Of a DNA stretch of 64,000 bases, positions 33,963 to 41,468 are shown piece after piece (within the stretch, counting starts at the first letter, position 1; each line of letters begins with the position of its first letter). A program made the position numbers and the translations under genes. This DNA comes from Myxococcota bacterium (GTDB lineage: Bacteria; Myxococcota_A; UBA796; UBA2385): assembly GCA_023150805.1 (NCBI GenBank), contig JAKLKF010000027.1, positions 1 through 64,000 of the forward strand. Reading direction: 5' to 3'. The notes under the pieces are model-generated. The model had not been told where the DNA came from. It made no database searches and saw nothing but the letters and a program-made list of their open reading frames with translations.

Positions 33963-34996
33963 AGCCGCCGCCCGAGGTCCTGCGCGCCCGGCGGGTGGTG
34001 GGGGCGTTGTCGCGGCTGGACGCGGCCGCGATGGCGCCCGAGCTGGACCCGGGCCTGGCGCGCCACTGCCTGGCGCTGGCGCTGGCGCCCCTGACCGTAG
34101 AGGCGCTCTCCTCGGCGACCTGGGGCCCGGAGCCCGACCGCCTGCCCGACGCGGTGGGCATCGTCGCGGCGCGGGGGGTGTTCACCGCCTGCGTCGAGTG
34201 GGCGGCGCTCTACGCGACGGCCGGGATCCGGCTGCACCTGAAGGCGCCCGCGCAGGCGCCCGCGGCGGTCCTGGCGCTGGGCGCCGCCCTGGCCGGAGCG
34301 GGCCTGCCGGTCACCGCCTCCGTGGCCCGGGACCTGTCGGGGCTGGAGGCCCTGGTGGTCTTCGGGGGGGACGCCGCCGGCGGGGAGGTGGCCGCGGCCT
34401 GGCCCCAGGCGCGGGTCCAGGCCTTCGGGCATCGCGTGAGCGCGGCCCTGGTCGACGTGCCGGCGCGGTCGGACGCCCTGCGCGCCCTGGCCGAGGCGCT
34501 CGCCACCGACCACCTGCTCTACGACACCCAGGGCTGCATGGCCCCGGTGGCGGTGATGGCGCGCGGCGACGCCGACGGGCTGGCCCTGGCCCTGCACCAG
34601 GCGCTGGCGGCCGCGCCCTGGCCGCGGGGGGCCCTCGACCCGGCCCTGGGGCCCGAGTGGCGGCGCCGCGTGGGCCTCGCGCGCGTGCTGGGCGCCGCGT
34701 GGGCGGGGCCCGACCACGCCGTGCTGCGGCTGCCGCCCGGCCAGGTGCAGGCCGCCGCCCTGCCGCGGATGGCCGTGGTGCACCCGGTCGAGGGCCCCGA
34801 AGCGCTGGGGCCCCTGTGGGGCCTGCCCCTGTCCAGCCTGGCGGTCCAGGCGGGGGAGGACCTGGGGCGGCCCGCGTGGATCGACCCCGCGGTGCGGATC
34901 TGCCCGCCGGGTGCCCTGCAGACCCCGCCCTTCCCTCGCCGGCACGAGGGGGTCGACATGCTGGGCTGCGTGCTGCGGCCCCAGGTCGGCGCGTGA
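33959..34996 (+). CDS. LuxC-like acyl-CoA/acyl-protein reductase
   Basis: A 345-residue LuxC-family reductase expected to reduce an activated acyl group to an aldehyde with NADPH. The catalytic-cysteine segment is LLYDTQGCMAP with Cys193, comparable to the acylatable Cys of LuxC. Upstream, VGIVAARGVFTACVEW and IRLHLKAPAQAP resemble the cofactor-binding part, and FPRRHEGVDMLG lies near the end. LuxC of luminous bacteria is about 480 residues; this is of the shorter type. GTG 33959 overlaps the LuxE-like stop and its own stop overlaps the next gene start (both GTGA). No luxAB genes are nearby. Confidence 0.75.
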   Translation: MKPPPEVLRARRVVGALSRLDAAAMAPELDPGLARHCLALALAPLTVEALSSATWGPEPDRLPDAVGIVAARGVFTACVEWAALYATAGIRLHLKAPAQAPAAVLALGAALAGAGLPVTASVARDLSGLEALVVFGGDAAGGEVAAAWPQARVQAFGHRVSAALVDVPARSDALRALAEALATDHLLYDTQGCMAPVAVMARGDADGLALALHQALAAAPWPRGALDPALGPEWRRRVGLARVLGAAWAGPDHAVLRLPPGQVQAAALPRMAVVHPVEGPEALGPLWGLPLSSLAVQAGEDLGRPAWIDPAVRICPPGALQTPPFPRRHEGVDMLGCVLRPQVGA

Positions 34997-36549
34997 GCCC
35001 CCTGGACCGCCGCCTGCTGCTGGCCCTGGGCCTGGTCGCCTCCAGCCTGGCGATCCTGCTCGCGCTGGGGCCCCTGGAGGGGGTCGCTCACGTCAGCGAC
35101 GAGGTCGCCTACACGCTGCAGGCGCGCCTCTTCGCCGCCGGGCAGCGCGTGGGGCCGGCCGCCGACCAGCCCTCGATGCTGCTCTACCCCTTCTGGCAGG
35201 CGGGCCCCGAGAGCTTCGCGGTCTTCCCGCCGGGCTGGCCCGCGCTGCTGGCCCTGGGCGAGCGCGTGGGCGCGCCCTGGCTGGTCAACGCCGCGCTGGT
35301 CGGCCTGCTGCCGGCGCTGTCCTTCCTGCTGGCGCGGGCCTGGGGCCGCCCCGAGGACGAGGCCCGCCTGGCGGCGCTGGCCGCCGCCCTCTCGCCCGGG
35401 GTGGTGCTGCTCGCCGGCTCGCGCATGGCCCACACCTCGGTGCTGGTCGCCCTGCTGCTCTCCCTGGTGGTGGTGGAGCGCCGCCGGGACGGCGTCCTGG
35501 CCTGGTCCCTGGGCGGCCTGGGGCTGGCCTATGTCGTGCTCGCGCGGCCCTTCGACGCCGCGCTGCTCGGCGCCCCGCTGTGGGCACTGGGCGCCTGGCG
35601 CCTGCGTCGCCAGCCCAGGCTGGCGCCCCGCCTCGCCGGCTGGACCCTGCCCGCCGCGCTCGCGGTCCTGCTTCACCTCCTGGACAACCACGCGCGGACC
35701 GGCGACGCCTTCACCTTCCCGGTCGGACCCTGGTTCGACGCCTGGGTGGCGGACATGGGCCGGGGGCCGGGCTGCAACGACCTGGGCTTCGGGCCGAACC
35801 GGGGCTGCCACCCGACCTACGGCTCCTGGGGCCACAGCCCCGCCAAGGCCCTGCGCATCGCGGTCGAGACGGGCACCCTGCTCGACCGCTTCCTGCTCGG
35901 CGTGCCCGGCGGCCTGCTGCTGGCGGCGCTGGGGGCCTGGCGCCTGCGGCGGGGGCTGCCGCTGTTCGCCGTGGGCCTGGTGGTGCTGGGCTACTCCCTG
36001 TACTGGTCACCGGGCAACGTCTTCGGGGCACGCTTCTGGCACCCGCTCTACGCCGTGCTGCCCGCGCTGCTCGCCGCCGGCCTGTCGGCCCTGCCCGTCG
36101 CGCTGCGGGGCTGGCTGCCGGCGCTGGTGCTGGCGGGCGGTGGGCTGTGGGGCCTGGGGCGGGCCGCGGTGGAGCTGGCGCCCGGCTACTGGTGCGTCGA
36201 CGGCAGCCTGGAGCGCCGGCTGGAGGCGGAGGGTGTCACCCAGGGCCTGCTCTTCGTCGCCGGGGGCGGCGCCCGGCAGGAGGGCTGGCCCTGGCTGGGG
36301 CGGCCGGAGCTGCGCTGCGACCCGCTCCTCGCCAGCGGCGCCGCCTTCCAGCTCCACGACCCGACCGGCGGCCCGCGGGGCCTGCAGGTGCGCCACGCGC
36401 TGTCCTCGCAGGCCGAGCTGCAGCGCTTCCGCGCGACCTACTACCCCACCGCGCCGGCGTGGCTGGCGGTGCATGACCTGCCCGCCGGCACCTGGAGGGT
36501 CCAGCGGCTGCCCGACCCCGACCCGCCGGCCTCCGCCGACCCGCCCTGA
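34993..36549 (+). CDS. GT-C family membrane glycosyltransferase
   Basis: A 518-residue multi-spanning protein of the GT-C/ArnT-PMT kind. The first external loop carries the catalytic acidic pair in HVSDEVAYTLQARLFAAG, and an FPPGWPALLALGE segment follows, as in dolichyl- or undecaprenyl-phosphate sugar transferases. Roughly ten hydrophobic helices follow, then a soluble C-terminal domain (about 415-518). The start GTG overlaps the LuxC-like stop (GTGA), so it is translationally coupled to the acid-aldehyde-amine genes; it may glycosylate a lipid or the product of that pathway. Its stop TGA and the stop of the convergent sigma factor share the palindrome TGATCA. Confidence 0.75.
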   Translation: MSPLDRRLLLALGLVASSLAILLALGPLEGVAHVSDEVAYTLQARLFAAGQRVGPAADQPSMLLYPFWQAGPESFAVFPPGWPALLALGERVGAPWLVNAALVGLLPALSFLLARAWGRPEDEARLAALAAALSPGVVLLAGSRMAHTSVLVALLLSLVVVERRRDGVLAWSLGGLGLAYVVLARPFDAALLGAPLWALGAWRLRRQPRLAPRLAGWTLPAALAVLLHLLDNHARTGDAFTFPVGPWFDAWVADMGRGPGCNDLGFGPNRGCHPTYGSWGHSPAKALRIAVETGTLLDRFLLGVPGGLLLAALGAWRLRRGLPLFAVGLVVLGYSLYWSPGNVFGARFWHPLYAVLPALLAAGLSALPVALRGWLPALVLAGGGLWGLGRAAVELAPGYWCVDGSLERRLEAEGVTQGLLFVAGGGARQEGWPWLGRPELRCDPLLASGAAFQLHDPTGGPRGLQVRHALSSQAELQRFRATYYPTAPAWLAVHDLPAGTWRVQRLPDPDPPASADPP

Positions 36550-37593
36550 TCAGGCCCCGCCGGCGCGTCGCGCCAGGGCCGCCAGCGCGCGGATCCCGCT
36601 CTGGTCGCGCAGGCGGGTGAGCGCCTCGCGCTCGATCTGGCGCACGCGCTCGCGGGACAGGCCCATCTCCTTGCCGACCTCGGACAGGGTGCGGAACTCG
36701 CCGTCCTCCAGCCCGTAGCGCCGCGTCAGCACGAAGCGCTGGCGGTCGGTCAACAGCTCGCGGAAGGCCTCGTCCATGCGGCCCAGCTCCTGGGCGCTGA
36801 TCGCCTCGTCGTCGGGCTGGGGCGACTCCTCGTCGGAGAGGAAGCGGTCCAGGGGGCGCGGGCGCGGGCCGTCGTCGACCGGCTGCTCCAGGCTGATGGT
36901 GTTGCCCTGGGAGAGCAGCAGCTCGGCCCGCTCCTTGTCGATGCCGACCTCCTGGGCCAGGTCGCCGACGTTGTACTCGACGCCCATCGACTCGAAGCGC
37001 TTCATGGCCTTGCGCAGGTTGCGGGTCTGCTCGACCGCGCAGCCCGGCAGGCGCACCGGCCGGCCCGTGTGGTCGATGGCGCGCGTCATCTGGGCGCGCA
37101 CCCACCACCGGGCGTAGGTGCTGAAGCGGATGCCCCGGTCGGGGTCGAAGCGCTTGGCGGCGCGCAGCAGGCCGATGTAGCCCTCCTGGACCAGGTCCTC
37201 CTCGTCCATGAAGGGGCCGGCCAGCTTGCGGGCCTCGCCGTGCGCGATGCGGCGACCGGACATGGCCAGGCGCCAGCGCAGGTTCTCGGCCTCGGCCCAG
37301 GCGGCGGTCGCCTTGCGGGCCCAGTCCTTGTACTCGGGGTTCTCCTTCGCGGCCTTGGAGACCTCGCGGACGGCCTCCTCCAGGCGGTCCACGGCGCCAG
37401 CCCGCGTGCGCTCGGCCCGGTCGGGGCGGCGCATCAGGATGCGGTCGGCCTCGTCGATGCCGGCGACCGCCTCGCGCGCCGCCTGCTCACAGCGGCGGAT
37501 CTCGCGGGCCATCATCTTCTCCTCCTCGGCGGTCAGCCGCTCGGAGGGGCCTTCGGACGAGCTCGACAGGGCACGGAGGCTGTTGAGCGACAT
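36550..37593 (-). CDS. Sigma-70 family RNA polymerase sigma factor
   Basis: A 347-residue primary-like sigma factor lacking region 1.1. Region 2 spans about 130-175: EEDLVQEGYIGLLRAAKRF and GIRFSTYARWWVRAQMTRAI match core-binding and -10 recognition helices. Region 3 is about 185-225, and region 4 about 275-335 with the HTH LSEVGKEMGLSRERVRQIE. An acidic linker (DDEAISAQELG) lies between. The 110 N-terminal residues are charged and unlike RpoD. It could be a group 2 (RpoS/SigB-like) or RpoH-like factor; the sequence does not separate these. A TTGACA-N17-TCAAAT promoter lies about 80 bp upstream. Confidence 0.85.
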   Translation of the reverse strand: MSLNSLRALSSSSEGPSERLTAEEEKMMAREIRRCEQAAREAVAGIDEADRILMRRPDRAERTRAGAVDRLEEAVREVSKAAKENPEYKDWARKATAAWAEAENLRWRLAMSGRRIAHGEARKLAGPFMDEEDLVQEGYIGLLRAAKRFDPDRGIRFSTYARWWVRAQMTRAIDHTGRPVRLPGCAVEQTRNLRKAMKRFESMGVEYNVGDLAQEVGIDKERAELLLSQGNTISLEQPVDDGPRPRPLDRFLSDEESPQPDDEAISAQELGRMDEAFRELLTDRQRFVLTRRYGLEDGEFRTLSEVGKEMGLSRERVRQIEREALTRLRDQSGIRALAALARRAGGA

Positions 37594-37939
37594 GGGGAAG
37601 CGGGCTCCAGGGGGGGGCGGTCGGGGCCGTTGAGGCGTGGGCCAGGGGGCCGCCGCGGCGAGGGCGGGGCATTTGACTTGGACCCGTGGCCAGTGTCAAC
37701 GAGGGTGGGTGACCATCGTGTGAAGGGGCCGGGGGGCCGGAGGAGGGACGCCGGTGACGGGGAAGGGCCGGCGGGGGCGCGCGACGCGGCGCAGGTCGGT
37801 GCATGGTACCGGACTCCGGGGCGCGCCGGCCAGCGCGGGGCGGGCGCCGGGGCGGCGGGCCTGTCGGCGCCTGGGCGGGGTGGTACCGTGGGCCGTGCCC
37901 GCGAAGCCCGCGGCTCCGCCTCGAACCCGTGGACGACCC
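37594..37939. other. Divergent intergenic region between sigma factor and PPC lipoprotein genes
   Basis: A 346-bp spacer with no gene on either strand. It holds the predicted minus-strand promoter at 37671-37699 and long runs of G near 37610 and 37730. I saw no clear promoter for the rightward lipoprotein gene. Confidence 0.6.
37671..37699 (-). promoter_or_regulatory. Predicted sigma-70-type promoter for the sigma factor gene
   Basis: Read on the minus strand, a perfect -35 TTGACA (37699-37694) is followed after 17 bases by TCAAAT (37676-37671), which matches TATAAT at four of six positions. It points to the sigma factor start at 37593, leaving a leader of about 70 bases. This is the AT-richest short segment in the spacer. 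Confidence 0.5.
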
Positions 37940-39385
37940 ATGCCTGCGATCCGAGCTTCCTGGCTGCCCTCCTTCGCGTTGCCGGCCGCGGGCCTGGGGC
38001 TGGCCGGCGTCCTGGCGTGCGGCGACAAGCCCATCGACGAGGACGGCACCACCGGCGACGGCGGCGCCGACGGCGGCACGAGCGCGCCGGAGTGCGGCGG
38101 GGACGAGGAGTGCGCCGACTGGGAGATCTGCGAGGGCCAGGCCTGCGTGGACGGCGACCGCAGCAACAGCGCCGACGAGGCGGTCACCGTGCTGTGGGAC
38201 AGCGAGGTCGGCGGCTACCTCAACCCCGCGGGCGACGTCGACTGGTTCGTCCTGTCCGCCGAGGGGGGCGAGCACGTGCGCCTGCGCACCGTGCACGAGT
38301 ACGGGGAGGCCGGCGGCGACACCGTGATGACGCTGCGGGACGGCAGCGGCAAGATCCTCACCACCAGCGACGACTACCCGACCGGCGGCTCGACCAGCAG
38401 CGCCGACAGCACGATCTACGCCTACCTGCCCGCTGCCGGCGACTACCTGGTCGAGGTGCAGGACCAGGGCACCTGGGACGGCTCGGGCAAGGACGTGGGG
38501 GACCCCGACTTCGCCTACACGCTCTCGGTGGAGAGCTGGGGCCAGCACACCGAGGAGCCCGACGACGGCGCCGCGCCGAGCCTGAGCCTGGACGTCGAGG
38601 GCACCGGCACCTTCTACGCCGTCGGCGTGGCGCTGGAGGAGGAGGGCGACGTCGACGCCATCGAGCTCAGCCACGGGCTGGGCGAGGTGACCCTGTGGGT
38701 CTACGGGATCCAGGACCTGCCCGGCAGCGAGGCCGAGCCCTCGGCCCGCCTGTGGCGCGACGGGGAGGAGGTGCTCTTCCAGAAGGAGGGGCTGACCGGC
38801 GGCGGCTACGCCTACGCGCCCTTCCTGGCCGCCGGGACCTACACGCTCGAGCTCTACGACGCCGACCTGGGAGGCGGCGCCGACCACTGGTTCTACGTCT
38901 TCCCCATCCTCTTCGACAGCGGCGACAGCTACCCGCTGGAGGTCGAGGCCAACGACTCGCGCCTCGGCGCGCAGGCGCTGGACATGGTCGAGACGACGAC
39001 CGGCGCGGGCTCGGCCTACGCCTACGGGCAGGTCACCGGGCACGTCGACGCCGTGGGGGACGAGGACTGGTTCTCCGTGCAGGCGCGCCCCGACGCCGAG
39101 CTGGTGGTCTGCCTCAGCTCGGCGCTCGGCGGCAGCCTGGTTGCGCCCGACCTGGAGCTCTACGACGAGGCGGGCGAGCTGGTCGCCAGCGGGGCGGGCA
39201 GCGTCAGCACCGTGCCCAACGCCCGCATCGAGGGGGTGACCATGGGCAGCGGCGCCTACACCCTGCGCGTCGTCGACGACGAGGGCGCCTGGTCGGGCGC
39301 GGGTGCCTGGTACCGGGTGGTCGTCTACACCGCCGACTTCGACGTCGCGAGCTACGAGGACGGCGGCTACGCCTGCCCGAGCTGA
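37940..39385 (+). CDS. PPC-domain lipoprotein
   Basis: A 481-residue predicted lipoprotein with lipobox VLAC, a T/G/D linker (TTGDGGADGGTS) and a short Cys-rich module (CGGDEECADWEICEGQAC). Two bacterial pre-peptidase C-terminal (PPC) domains are visible by their D-W-F cores: GDVDWFVLSAEGG (about 90-102) and VGDEDWFSVQARPDAEL (about 374-390). A third, weaker beta-domain lies between them. PPC domains are surface-binding modules often attached to secreted peptidases, but no peptidase domain is present. Start is ATG 37940. Function unknown. Confidence 0.72.
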   Translation: MPAIRASWLPSFALPAAGLGLAGVLACGDKPIDEDGTTGDGGADGGTSAPECGGDEECADWEICEGQACVDGDRSNSADEAVTVLWDSEVGGYLNPAGDVDWFVLSAEGGEHVRLRTVHEYGEAGGDTVMTLRDGSGKILTTSDDYPTGGSTSSADSTIYAYLPAAGDYLVEVQDQGTWDGSGKDVGDPDFAYTLSVESWGQHTEEPDDGAAPSLSLDVEGTGTFYAVGVALEEEGDVDAIELSHGLGEVTLWVYGIQDLPGSEAEPSARLWRDGEEVLFQKEGLTGGGYAYAPFLAAGTYTLELYDADLGGGADHWFYVFPILFDSGDSYPLEVEANDSRLGAQALDMVETTTGAGSAYAYGQVTGHVDAVGDEDWFSVQARPDAELVVCLSSALGGSLVAPDLELYDEAGELVASGAGSVSTVPNARIEGVTMGSGAYTLRVVDDEGAWSGAGAWYRVVVYTADFDVASYEDGGYACPS

Positions 39386-39411
39386 CGGGCCCGGTCCGGG
39401 GTGTCGGCCGC

Positions 39412-39801
39412 TCAGGCGCGCCGGTTCTCGGCGTCCACCATCTCGTTGAGCATCCAGAAGTCGATCGCCCAGCCCACGCCGAACAGCCCGCCCGTGAACA
39501 GCCAGAGCAGGCCCGAGCCGACCCGGCCCAGGTAGAAGCGGTGCAGGCCCAGGATGCCGCCGAAGGTCTGCAGGATCCACGCGATGGTGTAGTCGAAGCG
39601 GCCGGCGCGGTAGCGGGCGTCGGCGTCGCGATCCATCGCCGGGATCAGGAACAGGTCGACCAGCCAGCCGACGCCGCACAGCCCGCCGGTGAGCAGCCAC
39701 AGCAGGCCGCTCATCTTCTTGCCGTAGTAGAAGCGGTGGGCCCCGGTGAAGCCGAAGAGCCAGAGCAGGTAGCCGACGCCGACGCTGTGGGTGCTGGTCA
39801 T
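39412..39801 (-). CDS. Double TM2-domain membrane protein
   Basis: A 129-residue protein made of two TM2 domains. The first reads GFTGAHRFYYGKKMSG then LLWLLTGGLCGVGWLVDLF; the second GILGLHRFYLGRVGSG then LLWLFTGGLFGVGWAIDFW. Each gives two short helices with the family's G-x-H-R-F-Y-x-G turn and a D after the second helix. Such duplications are common in bacteria; the role is unknown. It is divergent from the cyclase gene, 105 bp apart. Confidence 0.85.
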   Translation of the reverse strand: MTSTHSVGVGYLLWLFGFTGAHRFYYGKKMSGLLWLLTGGLCGVGWLVDLFLIPAMDRDADARYRAGRFDYTIAWILQTFGGILGLHRFYLGRVGSGLLWLFTGGLFGVGWAIDFWMLNEMVDAENRRA

Positions 39802-39877
39802 GTGCGCCTCCGCGGGGGGTGTCAGGGCTACGCCGGGACGCGGGGGGGATTGCAGGGGTTGCGTTGCGCGGTGGTAT

Positions 39878-39900
39878 CCTCCCGCCCCTGGTGCGGGAGG
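39878..39900 (+). promoter_or_regulatory. Hairpin enclosing the cyclase ribosome binding site
   Basis: CCTCCCGC (39878-39885) pairs perfectly with GCGGGAGG (39893-39900) around a 7-base loop. The right arm contains GGGAGG, the Shine-Dalgarno of the cyclase gene, 6 bases before ATG 39907. In mRNA this 8-bp GC-rich stem would hide the ribosome binding site. Confidence 0.6.
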
Positions 39901-39906
39901 TTGGAC

Positions 39907-41130
39907 ATGTTCTTGGAGCAGGTGGCTCCCAGCGCGCGAGAGCAGTGGGATGCCTTCATCTTGCTGACCGACATCGTCGACTTCTCAAAGCTGCCAACCT
40001 GGGCCCAGCAGCAGGCTGTCGATCACCTCCTCGCGGGCTTGGAGGCGCTCGACCTGATGGTGGAGCGCCGCAAGGCGGCCGCGAGCTACTTGAATTCTAC
40101 CGGTGATGGCTTCCTGCTGGCTGTGTCTTCCAAGGGACCCGCGGAGCTTCCCCGGCAGCTCTGCCTCGCCGCCCGTCGGTTGGTCGAGCACTGCCGACCG
40201 AAGTCGTTGGCCGGCATGTCCCTCGAGATCCGCGTGGGGATCCACGTCGGGCGGCTCTTTGTGGACCCGGCGCGCCCCGATGGTGGCTTCGCGGTGGGCA
40301 CCGGCTTGAACTGGACGGCGCGAATCGGCGGGCTGGCGGGAGCCTCCCAGGTGCTGGTGTCCGAAGAGTTCGCCAGCCTGGTGCTCGACCACCTTGGACC
40401 GGTCGCCTTCGATGCGGAGTTCCACCCACCGCACGACCAGCCTCCCTACGAGGCGACCGTGAAGCACGGAAAGCAGGCGCGGCTGAGGATCCTCCGCGAC
40501 GGCGGCGGGGTCGAGCTGAACCACCAGAGCCCGCCCAAGATGGGGACCCTGCAACTCGTCGACGACCACCTCGCACGCTCGGTACGGGTGGTCGCCTCGA
40601 CCCTCGAGGCCGTCATGGCGCAGGTCCCCGACGACACCGCGGGTCGGAATGCCAATCCCCGCTACACCATCTGGGTGCCGCGGGGCGACAGGATGCTCCG
40701 TCTCCCGGTTGCGCACGGTGACGCCAGGCCACAAGATCCCGAGCGATCGACCAGCTACGCCATCGGCGACGGCACGGTCGATGGGTTTCCTGGCGCGGAG
40801 GGACCCGTGGCGCATGCCTTCCACACCGGTCAGCCGGTCGTGATGACGGGCTTGCCGGCCTGGTCGGGGGCGGACGGCGACCGCGAGGGCTACCTTTCGC
40901 GCTGGGAGTGCCTGGGCGTGCCGCGGTCCAAGGTCGAGAGCTTCTCCCGGCACAGCCGCTGTGTGCTCGCGATCCCCATGACCCTTCGACCGCGGGTCGC
41001 GGGGGTCCTGTGTGTCGATCTGCGCGAGCCGTTTGACGCCTTCGAGGCAGAGCTGCGGGCGTTCTGCCTGCGGATCATGGAGACGAGCGGCAGCTTCATC
41101 GCCGCGCTCCTGCTCGCGAGAGAGCAGTGA
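39907..41130 (+). CDS. Class III nucleotidyl cyclase-like protein with C-terminal GAF-like domain
   Basis: A 407-residue soluble protein. Residues about 14-165 form a class III cyclase domain: FILLTDIVDFS (metal Asp22), YLNSTGDGF (metal Asp67), IRVGIHVGRLF and GTGLNWTARI with Asn135/Arg139, the transition-state pair. The residues that select adenine in adenylyl cyclases (Lys and Asp) align by eye with Asn63 and Phe128, so the nucleotide made is not predictable and may not be cAMP. Residues about 280-400 look like a GAF sensor domain (GPVAHAFHTGQPVV; CVLAIPMTLRPRVAGVLCVDL). Third-position GC is near 82 percent, against about 97 percent in neighbours, suggesting recent acquisition. The ribosome binding site lies in a hairpin. 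A 59-residue gene follows. Confidence 0.75.
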   Translation: MFLEQVAPSAREQWDAFILLTDIVDFSKLPTWAQQQAVDHLLAGLEALDLMVERRKAAASYLNSTGDGFLLAVSSKGPAELPRQLCLAARRLVEHCRPKSLAGMSLEIRVGIHVGRLFVDPARPDGGFAVGTGLNWTARIGGLAGASQVLVSEEFASLVLDHLGPVAFDAEFHPPHDQPPYEATVKHGKQARLRILRDGGGVELNHQSPPKMGTLQLVDDHLARSVRVVASTLEAVMAQVPDDTAGRNANPRYTIWVPRGDRMLRLPVAHGDARPQDPERSTSYAIGDGTVDGFPGAEGPVAHAFHTGQPVVMTGLPAWSGADGDREGYLSRWECLGVPRSKVESFSRHSRCVLAIPMTLRPRVAGVLCVDLREPFDAFEAELRAFCLRIMETSGSFIAALLLAREQ

Positions 41131-41163
41131 GCGTCGCGGAAGGTCGCTTTGACCACGCGCGTC

Positions 41164-41192
41164 TTGACATGCCTTCCTCCTTACAGGATGGT
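41164..41192 (+). promoter_or_regulatory. Possible promoter of the 59-aa gene
   Basis: TTGACA (41164-41169), 17-base spacer, GATGGT (41187-41192; three of six match TATAAT). It lies in the AT-richer spacer after the cyclase gene and about 70 bp before GTG 41265. The -35 is perfect, the -10 poor. Confidence 0.3.
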
Positions 41193-41264
41193 ACGCAGGA
41201 GTCCGGGCGACCGGACCGATGCTCCCCGCAGGTCCTCGCGCTGAGATCGCTACCCGGAGGCACC

Positions 41265-41444
41265 GTGACGAAGAAGCAGACGGCCGACAGGCAAGTTCGG
41301 CTCGATCGCGCATTCTCCCAGGAGTCTTTCGACCAGGCGTTCCTGGCTGCCCTGCGCAAGGTGGCGCAAGAGCCGATGCCCCCCGAGCCGAAGACGATCT
41401 ACGACCTGCGCCCCAACGCGGTCGGCGGGCGCGTACGGGACTGA
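41265..41444 (+). CDS. Small charged protein downstream of the cyclase (59 aa)
   Basis: A 59-residue, highly charged protein starting at GTG 41265 with GGAGG five bases upstream. It has a basic N-terminus (TKKQTADRQVRLDR), a predicted helix (SQESFDQAFLAALRKVAQE) and a Pro-rich then basic end. No membrane segment or known family. Codons include several A/T endings (caa, gtt, gca, tct, gta), like the cyclase gene and unlike the rest of the window. The frame is open upstream to 41127, but the Shine-Dalgarno supports this start. It could be a partner, inhibitor or target of the cyclase; that is only positional inference. Confidence 0.55.
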   Translation: MTKKQTADRQVRLDRAFSQESFDQAFLAALRKVAQEPMPPEPKTIYDLRPNAVGGRVRD

Positions 41445-41468
41445 CGTCGGCGCTTACGTCGACGCTCC

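Noticed and set aside
31651-34996. Bioluminescence (lux) operon
   Set aside because: LuxE- and LuxC-like genes are present, but luxA, luxB and luxD are absent and an aminotransferase is in their place.
39850-39880. Promoter TTGCAG-N19-TATCCT before the cyclase gene
   Set aside because: The -35 is weak and the spacing long; not enough to list as a feature.
39907-41444. Typical Pycsar or CBASS anti-phage operon
   Set aside because: No transmembrane, TIR or nuclease effector with a cyclic-nucleotide-binding domain is adjacent, and the small protein has no membrane span. Kept only as a hypothesis.
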